DNA of 64,000 bases from Paenilisteria portnoyi (GCF_014322795.1 NZ_JAASTT010000004.1:1-64000), one strand, 5' to 3'; counted from the stretch's first letter, positions 38,005 to 50,610 are shown. A program made the numbers and translations. The notes: a model not told the origin generated them from the letters alone.

Positions 38005-39494
38005 TTATTTGATTTGATAGATAATTGTGGAATTATTTATATAGTTTCCTTTTAGTTCTGATATTTGTAATTTGATTTGGTTACCGCGAACGAGTTTGAT
38101 TGGAATACTGAAGTTTGTTGCATTACTTTTGATTAGTTTTTGTTCGGATGTTAGTGCTTTGCCTGCTAGATTTGTGATTCGGATGTATTTTGTTTTTGTT
38201 TCATCGGCGTTCCAGATGACTGTTCCTCTTATTGCTTTATTCGAGTAAATAACGGATTTCAGCGTTGTGCCAATGTAATTTCTAGCTGTTTGATGGAGTT
38301 TACCGTTATTTTTGTTGTTATTTAGAAATAGGAGTTGCAGAGCGTCCTTTTTACTTGTGGAAGAACCATCGACCATACTTCCTAGATTGGTACTGCAAAT
38401 AGTATTGTTAGAAGCGCTGTATCACTTATTCCTGCAAAAATTCGGATAGGATAATCGATGTTTCTGGATGTGAAGCTGTTGCCTGTGAGGACGATTGCTT
38501 TGGGTCTGGTCAGGGTATTGCTTTTACGCATATTGGTTGTGAAAAATGCGAATGTGTCTGGGCTATCAATATTAATTGTGTTGCCTTGATATAAGGCGTA
38601 TTGGGCACCGCTTGCTCGGAGCGCCGTATATCTCGTATAATTTGGAACCGTTTTGAGACGCCATTTTTTTGCGATCAGTGGATTATTAGGGTTTACCTTA
38701 TTTGCCCCAGCGGATAGATTGATTAGATTATTTTTTACAGTGATGTACTGGTTTGCTGGACCGTAGCTGTCGATTGCTGCATCTTGCATGCTGTCTAAGG
38801 TTTCACCGCTTTTTTTAACGGCATCGTAGTGGTAACTGCCATAACGCTGCATCCAATCGATGACTTGATTGTTGGAAATAGTGATACCGCTGTTTCCATA
38901 ATACATCACAATGCCGATTCTACCAAGGTTTTTCAGACGATTATTTGCGAGAGTGACATTATCTGAATAGGTTAGCGAAATACCGCTTTGTAGACCTGAA
39001 TTTAAGAGTTGCGTCTTTTGAATGCTGATATTTTTTGCTTTGGCGATGTTGATAATACTCGTACCAACATTGTTCGCGTTGAATGTCATATTGGAAATTT
39101 TGATATTTGTTTTTAACGCTTTCTTGGTGGCGGCTTTGTATCCTGCCGAGGTCTCTGTTTTTGTAATCATCCCAATATTCAGGAGATTATCTTGATAAAA
39201 GTTAGTTGGATTCAATAGATAGTTGAATTTAGATAGCGTGGGATTATATTGCAGTGTAAAATTTTGAAGAGTTATATCTGTAGCAGATTCTTGACTTATT
39301 TGTGTAGAATCTGTGGTCATCAGGGCATTGTTAGCGTTGTCGGAGATGTGGTTGGGCCGGTTAGGAAAATATGCGATTTCTGGTGTTGTGCCTTTTGTTA
39401 ATGGTACAATTTCAGCCTTAGCTATTTGGGGAATAAGGAAGAGTAGAACTAGGCTAAAAATAATTCCTGCGCTATACGTGATGGTTTGCTTCAT
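38005..39494 (-). pseudogene. Frameshifted secreted right-handed beta-helix protein
   Basis: Signal peptide (SLVLLFLIPQIAKA) and beta-helix repeats (ITLQNFTLQ, IKISNMTFNANNV, ITISNNQVIDW, ITVKNNLINLS), as in pectate lyase-like and parallel beta-helix surface proteins. The first frame (39494 to 38382) stops at TAG after ISDTALLTILFAVPI. The matching continuation SNNTICSTNLGSMVDGSS is open in the other frame and runs to 38005. One indel near 38408-38425 restores a protein of about 490 aa. There is no slippery homopolymer, so this is a mutation or an assembly error. Start ATG follows AGAGGTGG. Confidence 0.75.
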
Positions 39495-39601
39495 GTGAAC
39501 CACCTCTTTCTTTAAATGTGTCGAAATTGTGACTTTTTATTAATATACTGCAAAAAAATACATTTCAAACGCATAATTCTGCGTTTGAAATGTATTTTTA
39601 T

Positions 39602-41257
39602 TTACTTATTCGTTTTTGAGATCCATTTGTAATTCTCTGAACCGATGGGATATGCGATGTAATCTTGTAACTCTGCTTTTTGGAGATATGCGCGTCCGCC
39701 TTGGTATAGCGGCACCAATGTAGCGTTATCTTTGAGTAAAATTTGCTCGGCTTTTAGAAGTGCTTCCCATCGTTTTTCTGGGTCATTGGATAGTGATCCT
39801 TTTGCGCCTAGTACTAGCTTGTCATACTCTGCATTAGAAAAACCGGTGTGATTTCCTGGGCTGTCTGTTAGGAATAGGTTGAGATACGTTAATGGATCTG
39901 AGTAGTCTCCGCCCCATCCGCCTAGTAGCATTTCATAGTCTTGGCTAATATCGGCTACGAAACTTGCTTTTTGTGTGACTGTTTTAATGTTGACAGTTAA
40001 GCCTGGCAGATTTTTTTGAAGCTGGTCTTGCATGAACTCTGTTTGTTGTTTTTGCAGGGATGAATCGCCGGCTGTTAAGGCAATGATTAAACTTGATTTA
40101 CCGATTTCTTTTAACCCTGATTCCCAGTATTTCTTAGCTTCTGTTGGATTATAGCTTAAAAGATCGCCATTTTGTTCGCGGAAATCTTCTTTTGTTTTTG
40201 GATCAAACATGATTTTAGCAGGTACATTTCCGTTTAGTACAGCTGAACCGTTAGCAAGTAAACGGTCTACCATGGATTGTTTATCGATCGCCATGGCCAG
40301 TGCGCGGCGGATATTGACGTTTGCTAGGTCCGTTTTCTGGCCGTCTTTGCCTTGATTCATTTTAAGGTAGACGGAGCGCCCTGTGAATGTTTTATTGAAA
40401 TCGGGATCATCTTTGTATTTGGAAACGAATTCGCCGTCAAGTTCGATACGATCTAGTTTCTCTGTTGTGTATAGATTTAATGCCTGATTCGTATCTTTTA
40501 CAACCTGAACGTGGATTTTATTCGCTTTCACGTTCTTTTTGTCCCAATATTTATTATTCTTAACGTAATCCCATGTTTTTTTCGTGCCGTCCCAATTCTC
40601 TAGTTTGAATGGGCCGTTGGAAATGAGGTTTTCGCTGGATAGAGCGTAGCGGTCGCCTTGGCTCTCAATGTACGCTTGGTTTTGCGGGAAAAATGTGCCA
40701 GTCGTCAGCAAGTCTTTGAAAATTGGTACTGGGTTTTCAAGCTCCACTTGTAGCGTTTTATCGTCCAATGCTTTGACACCAAGCTGATCTGGGTCCATGT
40801 CACCTTTCAAAATTTGCGTCGCGTTCTTCACGATTTCTTCCATCTGCGGGCCATATGCGGCAGCTGATTTCGGATCGACGACTTTTTTCCATGCGTATTC
40901 GAAATCGGCGGCGGTCACTGGTGTTCCATTCGACCACTCGGCATCTTCACGAATTTTGAAAATCAGCGTTTTACCGCCATCTTTTTCTTCTGGTTCTGCG
41001 GCAGCCATGGCGAGTGCTGGTTTGCCATCTTTATCTAAACGGTATAATCCTTCATATACTTGATTAATGGCTCTAAAACTGACGCTATTGTCTGCCGTCG
41101 TTGGATTCACGCCCGGTATTTCGCCTGTTTCCATGATGTTAATCGTGCTGGTTTCTTTTTTCTCCGTGTCTTTCACTGCATCTTTTGACTGACAAGCGGC
41201 AAGTAATAAAAGTCCTAACAGCATTAGGATGCCTAACATTTTTTTGCGCAAAATCAT
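39602..41257 (-). CDS. Oligopeptide ABC transporter substrate-binding lipoprotein
   Basis: OppA-type (SBP family 5) lipoprotein of 551 aa. A signal peptide ends in the lipobox LLAACQ, anchoring it on the outer face of the membrane. FKIREDAEWSNGTPVTAADF is the family 5 signature. No permease or ATPase genes are near, so it must share an Opp transporter encoded elsewhere. A G-rich ribosome site (AAAGGGGG) precedes the ATG. Its position agrees with L. monocytogenes lmo2569. Confidence 0.9.
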   Translation of the reverse strand: MILRKKMLGILMLLGLLLLAACQSKDAVKDTEKKETSTINIMETGEIPGVNPTTADNSVSFRAINQVYEGLYRLDKDGKPALAMAAAEPEEKDGGKTLIFKIREDAEWSNGTPVTAADFEYAWKKVVDPKSAAAYGPQMEEIVKNATQILKGDMDPDQLGVKALDDKTLQVELENPVPIFKDLLTTGTFFPQNQAYIESQGDRYALSSENLISNGPFKLENWDGTKKTWDYVKNNKYWDKKNVKANKIHVQVVKDTNQALNLYTTEKLDRIELDGEFVSKYKDDPDFNKTFTGRSVYLKMNQGKDGQKTDLANVNIRRALAMAIDKQSMVDRLLANGSAVLNGNVPAKIMFDPKTKEDFREQNGDLLSYNPTEAKKYWESGLKEIGKSSLIIALTAGDSSLQKQQTEFMQDQLQKNLPGLTVNIKTVTQKASFVADISQDYEMLLGGWGGDYSDPLTYLNLFLTDSPGNHTGFSNAEYDKLVLGAKGSLSNDPEKRWEALLKAEQILLKDNATLVPLYQGGRAYLQKAELQDYIAYPIGSENYKWISKTNK

Positions 41258-41370
41258 GTCCCCCTTTGTATTTTGGCCGAAAAAAAAGACCAAAGATTTG
41301 CCTCCTATTCGAAGACATCTCTTAGGTCTCATTAAACCATAAACTGTATCTATTGTAAACTGGAACTGTA

Positions 41371-41985
41371 CTATTTTTTATTTAAGTAGACGCCTGATCC
41401 GACAATAACAATTGTCATCGATAATAGCGCTGCGAGCATGAAAATAGAGGGATCGTTAAACATGAAAATGCCGAATAATAAGAAGGTGAATCCAACTACC
41501 GATAACGTTATAACAGTTATTTTTCTCAAAATATTTCGTGATCTTGCGTCTATCTTTTTAAAGCCGATAAGTGTGAGCCATAAGAATATCTTTTTGGAAT
41601 TTGACAGGTAGAGTGCCGTTAAGACTAGAAGGGCTCCAACAAGTAGTAGACTGTAGCGGCCTGTTGGGATTTCGTAGCCTAGACTGAACAGGATAATCGT
41701 CACCTGGATGATGGCTAGTAAGATTAGTAATGCGTAGAACATGTACTCAAATTCCAACCGATTATCTGGTTTTACTTTCTCTTTCCCGTAGTATTCTGTG
41801 CCGGTAAACATCACCATAAGGAAAGGAATTAAAATTAAGCCAAGCCATTTTTGGACGAACATATCAGGTGAAAAATCCGTTCCAAAATGTACCGCTACCT
41901 CGCTTGGGAGTAGTGGGTACGTTGCTAAGGTTAAAACTAGTGTCGAAAAAATAACCATGCTTGGAAACATTCCAATTCTTTTCAT
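41371..41985 (-). CDS. DUF1648/SdpI-like membrane protein
   Basis: A 204-aa protein with about six helices. The first third (YPLLPSEVAVHFGTDFSPD) is the DUF1648 motif found at the start of SdpI-type immunity proteins and signalling proteins. There is no linked sdpC-like toxin, so a role as immunity protein is not supported by context. It is the last of a group of minus-strand genes. Confidence 0.75.
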   Translation of the reverse strand: MKRIGMFPSMVIFSTLVLTLATYPLLPSEVAVHFGTDFSPDMFVQKWLGLILIPFLMVMFTGTEYYGKEKVKPDNRLEFEYMFYALLILLAIIQVTIILFSLGYEIPTGRYSLLLVGALLVLTALYLSNSKKIFLWLTLIGFKKIDARSRNILRKITVITLSVVGFTFLLFGIFMFNDPSIFMLAALLSMTIVIVGSGVYLNKK

Positions 41986-42007
41986 TCGTCTCGCCTCTTT
42001 CCTACAT

Positions 42008-42643
42008 TTAAATTTGGCGATACGTGGCTAATTCAGCTCGGTCCTTGGCTATCCTGACGTTTTTTAAAGTTCCCAGATACGCTGCTGTGTCGTGATAACC
42101 GCGCTCTGTCAAAGCACGCGTCGCAGGCAAATATACAACAACCGAGAAACCTGCTCTTGAAAGCTGTTCCACCGTCGTTTTTACACAAAAATCAAAGGCT
42201 AATCCTCCAACAATAACTAGGTCTATGTCTCGCTCTCTCAGAAATTCAATCACGCCTGTCGACAAGTTCTCGCGAATATCGTGATAGCAGGCGCCATATG
42301 GATGCAAATCTGGCTCCATTCCTTTCCAAACAAAGAGATCGTATTCGGATGGGTGTGGCATGTCATCGAGTAGCTCAAAGCCTGGTGTGCCCGGAACGCA
42401 ATGTTTCACCCATGTGAGATCAGCATCTGGAAAATCGAGTGACGCCAACATTTCTTCGGGCGCCTCGACGGTCCAAACGGCTTGTTCGGGATGCGCGTCT
42501 TTACTACCAATGCGAATGCTGCCCATCGTCGCCATAAATTGGAGTTCCGGCACGATGAGATGGCCTTCAGGAATGGGTAGTTCTTCTGGGCAAAGTGGCG
42601 TGAAACCTTTTTGTACGTCGACATCAAAAGTTGCTATTTTCAT
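42008..42643 (-). CDS. Cysteine hydrolase, nicotinamidase-like
   Basis: Isochorismatase-fold enzyme of 211 aa. The catalytic triad is visible: Asp in DVDVQKGF, Lys in FVWKGME and Cys in GLAFDFCVKTT. KHCVPGTPGFEL and the metal-binding DAHPE pattern are typical of nicotinamidases (PncA), which make nicotinate for NAD salvage. It is followed by two oxidoreductase genes in the same direction. Confidence 0.82.
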   Translation of the reverse strand: MKIATFDVDVQKGFTPLCPEELPIPEGHLIVPELQFMATMGSIRIGSKDAHPEQAVWTVEAPEEMLASLDFPDADLTWVKHCVPGTPGFELLDDMPHPSEYDLFVWKGMEPDLHPYGACYHDIRENLSTGVIEFLRERDIDLVIVGGLAFDFCVKTTVEQLSRAGFSVVVYLPATRALTERGYHDTAAYLGTLKNVRIAKDRAELATYRQI

Positions 42644-42649
42644 GATTCA

Positions 42650-43168
42650 TTACTCCTTTTTGCGATACGTCATCTGTGTAAACTGGCCAAATTTCACGAC
42701 TTCTTCAAGATGTAAAAGTTCTCGTGCTCCTTTTTCAAAAAGGGGTGTGCCGTCTCCGAGAATAATCGAGGCAACCGTGATGATGAAGCGGTCGATTTGA
42801 TTTTCCTCCAAGAATTTTTTCACTAGTTGAGCGCCGCCGACAAGCCAAATACTCTTACCTTCTGTTGTTTCGAGCCAATTTTTAACAGAGCCATTTACGA
42901 ATGCTGCGTTTTCGTCTTTTGTACCCGCTTTTTCATTGGAAAAAACATAAACGTGCTTCTTGCTGTATGGAAATGTGTCCGTGAGCGTGAATAATTGTTT
43001 GTAGGTTGTGTGCCCCATTACGACGGTATCGATCTCATCTAGAAACGTTGTGTAGCCGTTATCACCCTTGCCTTCAATCTCTTCTAACCAGCCTACACTG
43101 CCAGTTACGTCCGCTATATATCCGTCTAAACTCATGGCTATGAATAGGTCAATTCGTTTTTCTGTCAT
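42650..43168 (-). CDS. Dihydrofolate reductase family (RibD C-terminal-like) protein
   Basis: A 172-aa protein of the YyaP/YwjB group. It opens IDLFIAMSLDGYIAD and has the NADPH-binding VVMGHTTYKQL and WLVGGAQLVKKFLE. Such proteins resemble DHFR but usually lack its activity; substrate unknown. The ATG is 10 nt after AAGGGA, next to the stop of the dehydrogenase gene. Confidence 0.82.
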   Translation of the reverse strand: MTEKRIDLFIAMSLDGYIADVTGSVGWLEEIEGKGDNGYTTFLDEIDTVVMGHTTYKQLFTLTDTFPYSKKHVYVFSNEKAGTKDENAAFVNGSVKNWLETTEGKSIWLVGGAQLVKKFLEENQIDRFIITVASIILGDGTPLFEKGARELLHLEEVVKFGQFTQMTYRKKE

Positions 43169-43169
43169 C

Positions 43170-44183
43170 CTAATCAAATCCCTTCACTACTAGTTTTCCG
43201 ATTGATTTTCCGGATTCTAAAATTCGGTGTGCTTCTTTTATCGTTGTCGCATTTATCGGCGTTAATGTCTGGTTTAAGGTTGATTTTAAAAAGCCAGCTT
43301 CGAATAATTGCGCGGCCTTTGTTAGAATATCGTGTTGGCGTACTTTGTCTATCGTATTATATTTGGATCTGGTGAACATGAATTCGTAGCTCACCGTTAC
43401 GCTTTTATCTTTGATGAGGCTCATGGAAACCGGATTTTGAAGCTCTACGATGGAGCAAATATGACCTTGTGGCAAAATAATTTCTTGCATCGCATCCCAG
43501 TAAGCATCTGTATTATGTAGGCATAAAATATAATCTACACCGTCAAAACCGAGTCCTTTTAACTGTGGCAAAAGTGGCTCGCGATGATTGATGACATGCG
43601 TCGCGCCTTGCTGTTTGGCCCATGCAACCGTCTCGTCTCTTGAGGCCGTCGTGATAACTTCAAGACCCGCCCACGCGGCAAGTTGTGTGGCAATCGAACC
43701 GACACCGCCTGAACCATTGATGATAAGGAGTGATTTTCCAGCATCGGCGTCAGGGTTGATCCGGATTCGGTCGAACAATGCTTCCCATGCGGTGATTAGC
43801 GTAAGTGGCATGGCTGCGGCTTCTTCGATGGATAAATTAGCTGGTTTCGCGCCAACGAGATGTTCATCGACAAGCTGGAACTCGGCGTAACTTCCTGGTC
43901 GTGTCACGTCCCCTGCATAATAAACGGCATCCCCAACTTGGAACAATTCGACAGCGTCACCGATTTCCGTCACGATTCCGACCGCGTCCCAACCGAGAAT
44001 TCGTGGGGTTTCTTCCACAGTATCTTTTGGTGCGCGTAGTTTGGTATCGACGGGATTGACTGATATCGCTTGAATTTGGACGAGTAAATCGTGTCCGCTA
44101 GCTTTTGGTGTTTCGCATGTGAGATCTAAGAAGCTTTCTTCGGCTTCGATTGGTAAATATTTGTATAGTCCTACAATTTTCAT
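43170..44183 (-). CDS. MDR family alcohol dehydrogenase / quinone oxidoreductase
   Basis: Medium-chain dehydrogenase/reductase of 337 aa without the structural zinc cysteines, so of the zinc-independent quinone oxidoreductase type. The NADPH site is INGSGGVGSIATQLAAWAG near residue 155. It begins a three-gene run with the DHFR-like and nicotinamidase-like genes. Confidence 0.85.
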   Translation of the reverse strand: MKIVGLYKYLPIEAEESFLDLTCETPKASGHDLLVQIQAISVNPVDTKLRAPKDTVEETPRILGWDAVGIVTEIGDAVELFQVGDAVYYAGDVTRPGSYAEFQLVDEHLVGAKPANLSIEEAAAMPLTLITAWEALFDRIRINPDADAGKSLLIINGSGGVGSIATQLAAWAGLEVITTASRDETVAWAKQQGATHVINHREPLLPQLKGLGFDGVDYILCLHNTDAYWDAMQEIILPQGHICSIVELQNPVSMSLIKDKSVTVSYEFMFTRSKYNTIDKVRQHDILTKAAQLFEAGFLKSTLNQTLTPINATTIKEAHRILESGKSIGKLVVKGFD

Positions 44184-44292
44184 TTTTCAACACCTCGCTT
44201 TTTATTATTCCCCGTCTCCTTGGAAATAATGCATGGATTGGGAATATTTTTGTGGCAAACGAAAAACGCGAACTGGAATGTCCGCGTGGTCC

Positions 44293-44624
44293 TTAGATTT
44301 GTAGGTTTTTATGAACGCTTGCCATAACGAGTGTACGCAGCTTATCTTGGTTGATCATAAAAGTACCTCCATGTAGTTTCTTAGAATTTTGTCTACTTTT
44401 AGTAATTTGGCATAGATCATTAATGTGTTTAGGTCTTTGTCCGATCTTGTAAAATAGCTTTTTAAGGCAGTGGATAGGATTTGGATATCGGTGTTGTTGC
44501 GATTAGCAAGGATGTCACAGATGGTTTTTTCTTTATCGTATACGTCAATCGGGTTGCCGTATGGACTGTTCATTTGGATTATTCCTGCGTTGTATCTTTC
44601 TTCCACCGCTCTTTTTACCGTCAT
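44293..44624 (-). pseudogene. Remnant of an AbiE type IV toxin-antitoxin pair
   Basis: The 89-aa frame at 44355-44624 matches the C-terminal part of AbiEi antitoxins (PIDVYDKEKTICDILANRNN, then SYFTRSDKDLNTLMIYAKLL). The N-terminal winged helix is missing. Overlapping its stop by ATGA is a 21-codon frame, MINQDKLRTLVMASVHKN, resembling the start of AbiEii nucleotidyltransferase before a stop at 44293. Both parts are truncated, so the pair is inactive. Around it, 44184-44292 and 44625-44780 hold only decayed sequence. Confidence 0.6.
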
Positions 44625-44764
44625 TTGTTCCTTTTCTTTGAGGTAGTAGGATGTCGACGCCTGATTTTTTGGCTAATTTTGCGGTTTCTTGGTTGATGCC
44701 ATTTAATCCACAAATAGCCTTACACCAAAACTAGATAGTCACCCAAGTTAACCATCTGAACTAG

Positions 44765-47206
<2,442 letters not shown>

Positions 47207-47210
47207 GACA

Positions 47211-47280
47211 AAAAAAGAAGCAGGAAGTCCTGTATAGCGCCATTATAAAAAATGGGGTATACGAGATTCCTGCTCCTTTT
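47211..47280. terminator. Terminator of the GH63 gene
   Basis: AAGCAGGAA pairs with TTCCTGCTC, with inner pairs TATA/TATA and CATT/AATG around an A-rich loop. The flanking A and T tracts suit both directions. Confidence 0.7.
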
Positions 47281-47308
47281 CCGTTCTAAATATCCTTTTA
47301 TCCAAGTC

Positions 47309-48142
47309 TCACTCTTTTTTTCTACCAACGCGTCTCCGGATTTTGTTTTGAACCCGCTGAAATGCCAAAAACTGTCCACGCGAACGTTTGAGTTTCTTGT
47401 ACCTTTTCGGGTTTTTCTGATAAAACTGTTGATGGAAATTTTCAGCTGGCCAAAAGGTCGTTGCGGATTCAATGGCGGTCACGATAGGATGCTTGTACTT
47501 CCCAGATGCCGCTAAATCTCGCTTTGACTGTTCGGCAATTTGCCGCTGCTCCCCGTTTGCCACAAAAATAACTGGCCTGTAGCTACTGCCACGATCCGCC
47601 ATTTGACCATATGCATCCGTCGGGTCAGTCAGCTGCCAGTAAAGCTCGACTAACTCTTTATAATTCCAAACGCGCGTATCGAAAATAATCTCAACAGCCT
47701 CCACATGCCCAGTATAGCCGCCAAGCACCTGCTCATATGTTGGATTATCCATATGCCCGCCAGTGTAACCCGATATAACCGAGATAATCCCCGGTTGCGT
47801 CTCAAACGGCTCAACCATACACCAAAAACAACCACCAGCAAAAATCGCGCGCGCCTGATGTGGCCCGTCTTTCGCGTAATGTATCGCTAAGTCGAATGAA
47901 CTGCCAGCCATTGGATCATCTGTTATTTTTAAATAAAAATCCGTAACGTCGGGCGTCAAGTTATTTCTTAGAGCCAGTGGACGCAATTCGGCTTCTAGTT
48001 TCGCAATCTGATCGTCAAAATTTGCTCCGCTGTCGATTTCCAGTTTGGCCGCCCGTAATAGAGTTCGTTCCCAATCTCGGGTAGCTGGATTGAGCAGTAA
48101 ATTGTAGAGGTCAGCGATAATTTCGGTTTGGTTGGTTTTCAT
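47309..48142 (-). CDS. msrA: Peptide methionine sulfoxide reductase A with N-terminal extension
   Basis: A 277-aa protein. Residues 100-250 are MsrA: the active site [36 protein letters not shown] and [14 protein letters not shown]. It repairs methionine-S-sulfoxide. About 80 extra N-terminal residues form a helical domain ([34 protein letters not shown]) not needed for MsrA; it recalls small helical immunity-like proteins and similar extensions in lactic acid bacteria. The tail is very basic ([10 protein letters not shown]). Start at the ATG 8 nt after GGTGG. Confidence 0.88.
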   Translation of the reverse strand: MKTNQTEIIADLYNLLLNPATRDWERTLLRAAKLEIDSGANFDDQIAKLEAELRPLALRNNLTPDVTDFYLKITDDPMAGSSFDLAIHYAKDGPHQARAIFAGGCFWCMVEPFETQPGIISVISGYTGGHMDNPTYEQVLGGYTGHVEAVEIIFDTRVWNYKELVELYWQLTDPTDAYGQMADRGSSYRPVIFVANGEQRQIAEQSKRDLAASGKYKHPIVTAIESATTFWPAENFHQQFYQKNPKRYKKLKRSRGQFLAFQRVQNKIRRRVGRKKE

Positions 48143-48189
48143 TTTCGGAGCCACCTTTGCGATTTGTTTGCCGTTTTATTGGACATAAA

Positions 48190-48365
48190 GGTATAGTTGG
48201 CGTCAGCTTGCGATAGCTACAGCAATTTTCGCATCCTGAAAATGCGCTGCTAAACCTTGTGAGAGCGCTTGGTCTGTCACAAAGCGTTCGATATCTTCAA
48301 AAGCCCTAGCCGCAGAGACGTTTAGCTACTCACTAAGTTCGTTGACGGACACTGTTTTTTGTTCT
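48190..48365 (-). pseudogene. Decayed DeoR-like regulator fragment
   Basis: Minus-strand translation gives VSVNELSE-stop-LNVSAARAFEDIE, resembling the DeoR helix-turn-helix, then QALSQGLAAHFQDAKIAVAIAS and a stop. The internal stop and missing ends mark a remnant. Between 48400 and 48520 another fragment (EIIAIDTFRKSGLGTELA) recalls a GNAT-type acetyltransferase. The whole 468-bp gap 48143-48610 looks like former genes. Confidence 0.35.
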
Positions 48366-48546
48366 TAAACCCTATGTAAAATCACACTTTCATTCTACCA
48401 CATGCCTGCCACTAATTGTAGTATCTGGCAACCAAAAGAGAGTCTAAGCAAGTTCTGTGCCCAATCCTGATTTTCTGAATGTGTCGATGGCGATGATTTC
48501 ACCTTTGTCTTTCGTTCGTTATCGATTATCGCTAAAAAACGACAAA

Positions 48547-48597
48547 AAAAGCCGAAACAGTCATCGATTTTTAAGTCGATAGCCTGTTTCAGCTTTC
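48547..48597 (-). terminator. Terminator of the 144-aa protein gene
   Basis: Minus strand AGCTGAAACAG pairs with CTGTTTCGGCT (one wobble), with inner ATCGA/TCGAT, and runs into seven T. Confidence 0.85.
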
Positions 48598-48610
48598 TAC
48601 ATTGCTATTT

Positions 48611-49045
48611 TCAGAGCACATTCATCAGCCAAATAATAAAGAAGACGAGGGAAAACGTTGCTGTTCTCCAAATAAACTTAGAACCCTTCCAAACCAGCTG
48701 ACCATTGGCCCCCTGTTGCTGTTCCCGATACGTTTCCACATCTAAGCTAGCCGTCCCGTCCGTCAAGATATTAACGACGATCGGCGCATGATTCCGCGTA
48801 TCTATTTTTTCACGCAACGGAAAGCTATACTCCACCCCACAAATCGTGAAATTCAGCTCGCACACCGTTGACTTCGAAGCTGGAAGATACAGACTACGCC
48901 TCTCCCCAATTCGGAAAACATTCCCCCGCTGACGCTGATTCCCACTTACCAAATATGTATCAAAAAGTGTATGCCTTGTCTTATTCTCTATTTTTATCTC
49001 ATGAGCAATCACCGGCCCAGCAAACAAATCCGTCAAATGAGACAT
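48611..49045 (-). CDS. Hypothetical protein with C-terminal membrane anchor
   Basis: A 144-aa protein. Residues 1-115 look like a beta-sandwich (VIAHEIKIENKTRHTLFD, ELNFTICGVEYSFPLR, APIVVNILTDGTASLDVE) and the last 20 form a hydrophobic anchor (ATFSLVFFIIWLMNVL), so the domain is tail-anchored and probably cytosolic. AAGGGG lies 9 nt before the ATG. No family recognised. Cotranscribed with a small upstream gene. Confidence 0.7.
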   Translation of the reverse strand: MSHLTDLFAGPVIAHEIKIENKTRHTLFDTYLVSGNQRQRGNVFRIGERRSLYLPASKSTVCELNFTICGVEYSFPLREKIDTRNHAPIVVNILTDGTASLDVETYREQQQGANGQLVWKGSKFIWRTATFSLVFFIIWLMNVL

Positions 49046-49066
49046 GCTTTTCACCCCTTCAATCAT

Positions 49067-49219
49067 TTACCCTTTTTTATTCCCGTACGATTTATCACCA
49101 TGATGCGGACATCTCATATGGTACCGAATGAATAATCCCAACCAAGACATAACTTCCCGACATAGCACAATAGCCGTTGCGACCAACTCCCGCAAGGCTC
49201 CCCATAAACTTCCTCGCAT
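49067..49219 (-). CDS. Small basic protein upstream of the tail-anchored protein
   Basis: A 50-aa frame, MRGSLWGALRELVATAIVLC followed by an amphipathic middle and a basic end (HHGDKSYGNKKG). AAAGGG lies 9 nt before the ATG. Its TAA abuts the next gene's frame (TAAATG), suggesting an operon. Unrecognised. Upstream, 49220-49632 contains no other gene that I can support. Confidence 0.5.
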   Translation of the reverse strand: MRGSLWGALRELVATAIVLCREVMSWLGLFIRYHMRCPHHGDKSYGNKKG

Positions 49220-49632
49220 ACGCTTCATCCCTTTTTGATTTTAGAATCATTTATAACAAAAGGACTCGAAGCAAGTTCACTATATAACATAGAAAACTAC
49301 CTGAATCCTCGTCACGAAACCCTATCACATTCATCTCAAAAATTAGTGATTTTGTCTTTATCTAACAAATAAGACCCAAATATATCATTTTTATTTACTT
49401 AAGTGCTAGCCGAAGTAAGTTGTATGTTATATAATGGATTTAAGCCTTATTTTTCACTCAATGATTACTTATTATAGTTAACCTACAATTAGCCAGATTA
49501 AAGTCTCTGCCATGTGCCTCTCACTCCTCTGTTATCTTTCGCTGTTATCACAATAATATAGCTAATCTGTGTAAGTTTGTTATTTCTGTTCCTTATTTCC
49601 ATCAAATAAACTATATGTTTGGAGGCGCTATC

Positions 49633-50505
49633 TTGAATTTTGGAGAAACCATTAAGAAAATTAGAAAAGATAAAAACTTCACGCAAAAGGAGCTATCAGA
49701 AGGGATTCTAACTAGATCTCACCTTTCTCAAATTGAGACAAATAATTATTACCCTTCCTATGATAAGTTTTTCTTACTCCTAAACAGGTTAAATATTGTT
49801 TTTGAGGAATTTCTATTTGTTCAAAACGATCAAAAAATGCTTTTCAATCAGCATATAAGGTCACAAATTAGTGAAGCGGCAAATATGGATGATACAGAGA
49901 AACTTAAGAATCTAGCCGTTACAGCAAAAGACTTGTATGAAAAAACCGAAAATATAACATACTATCACTATATGTTGATTTGTAAAGCTTTAATATCATA
50001 CAGTATTAGCCATACGGTGAACGACGATATGATTCAATTTGTCACACCAATCAAAGACTACTTATTTGGAATGGATAATTGGTATTTGTATGAACTAAAA
50101 TTATTTAACAATATCATCTATGCCCTAACAGTAGATGAAGCTCTATTATTTGCACGTACATCATTGAGACGGCTAGCAAACTTCCAATATTTTCTAGAAT
50201 TCCAACATATTGAACAGAATATTTATACGAATTTATCAACACTTTGTCTAGAGCATAAGAATTTCCAAGCTGCAAAAGATTTTGCAGAAATTGCGATAGA
50301 AAAAGCAAAGAAATATATGTTGGTTTATGAAAAAGTTTGTTCCGAAGTAAATCACGCTATTGCCCGCATTAAGCTTGGCGAAAATGGAAACGCATACGAA
50401 GTCATTGAGAAAAATATGCTTATTCTTGAATACTTAGAATTTGATAGCTTACATGGGCATTTTTCAGAGTTCTTGAAGAAATTTGAGATTAGCATAGAAG
50501 CTTGA
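49633..50505 (+). CDS. Rgg/GadR/MutR-type transcriptional regulator, copy 1
   Basis: A 290-aa regulator: an N-terminal HTH of the XRE type (NFGETIKKIRKDKNFTQKEL, LTRSHLSQIETNN) followed by a long TPR-like helical domain (DNWYLYELKLFNNIIYAL, HIEQNIYTNLSTLCLEH) that in Rgg proteins binds peptide pheromones. The start is TTG, set by GGAGG 7 nt upstream and by alignment with the second copy, MNFGETIKKIR. It converges with the lipoprotein and secreted-protein genes. Confidence 0.85.
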   Translation: MNFGETIKKIRKDKNFTQKELSEGILTRSHLSQIETNNYYPSYDKFFLLLNRLNIVFEEFLFVQNDQKMLFNQHIRSQISEAANMDDTEKLKNLAVTAKDLYEKTENITYYHYMLICKALISYSISHTVNDDMIQFVTPIKDYLFGMDNWYLYELKLFNNIIYALTVDEALLFARTSLRRLANFQYFLEFQHIEQNIYTNLSTLCLEHKNFQAAKDFAEIAIEKAKKYMLVYEKVCSEVNHAIARIKLGENGNAYEVIEKNMLILEYLEFDSLHGHFSEFLKKFEISIEA

Positions 50506-50529
50506 GTTTGAAGAATCTAACATTTTCAT

Positions 50530-50590
50530 AAAAAAAGAAGCAGAATATCACGAATCCCATTTTTTCGGGCATTACGTGAATTCTGCTTTA
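50530..50590. terminator. Bidirectional terminator after rgg copy 1
   Basis: AAGCAGAAT with CACG faces CGTG with ATTCTGCTT. The left half of this element recurs after the second rgg gene (53068-53107) without its partner arm. Confidence 0.75.
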
Positions 50591-50610
50591 CATTATCTAT
50601 AATTAACCTT

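Noticed and set aside
41371..41985. SdpI-type immunity gene of a toxin operon
   Set aside because: No SdpC-like toxin or SdpR-like regulator is linked; only the domain similarity remains.
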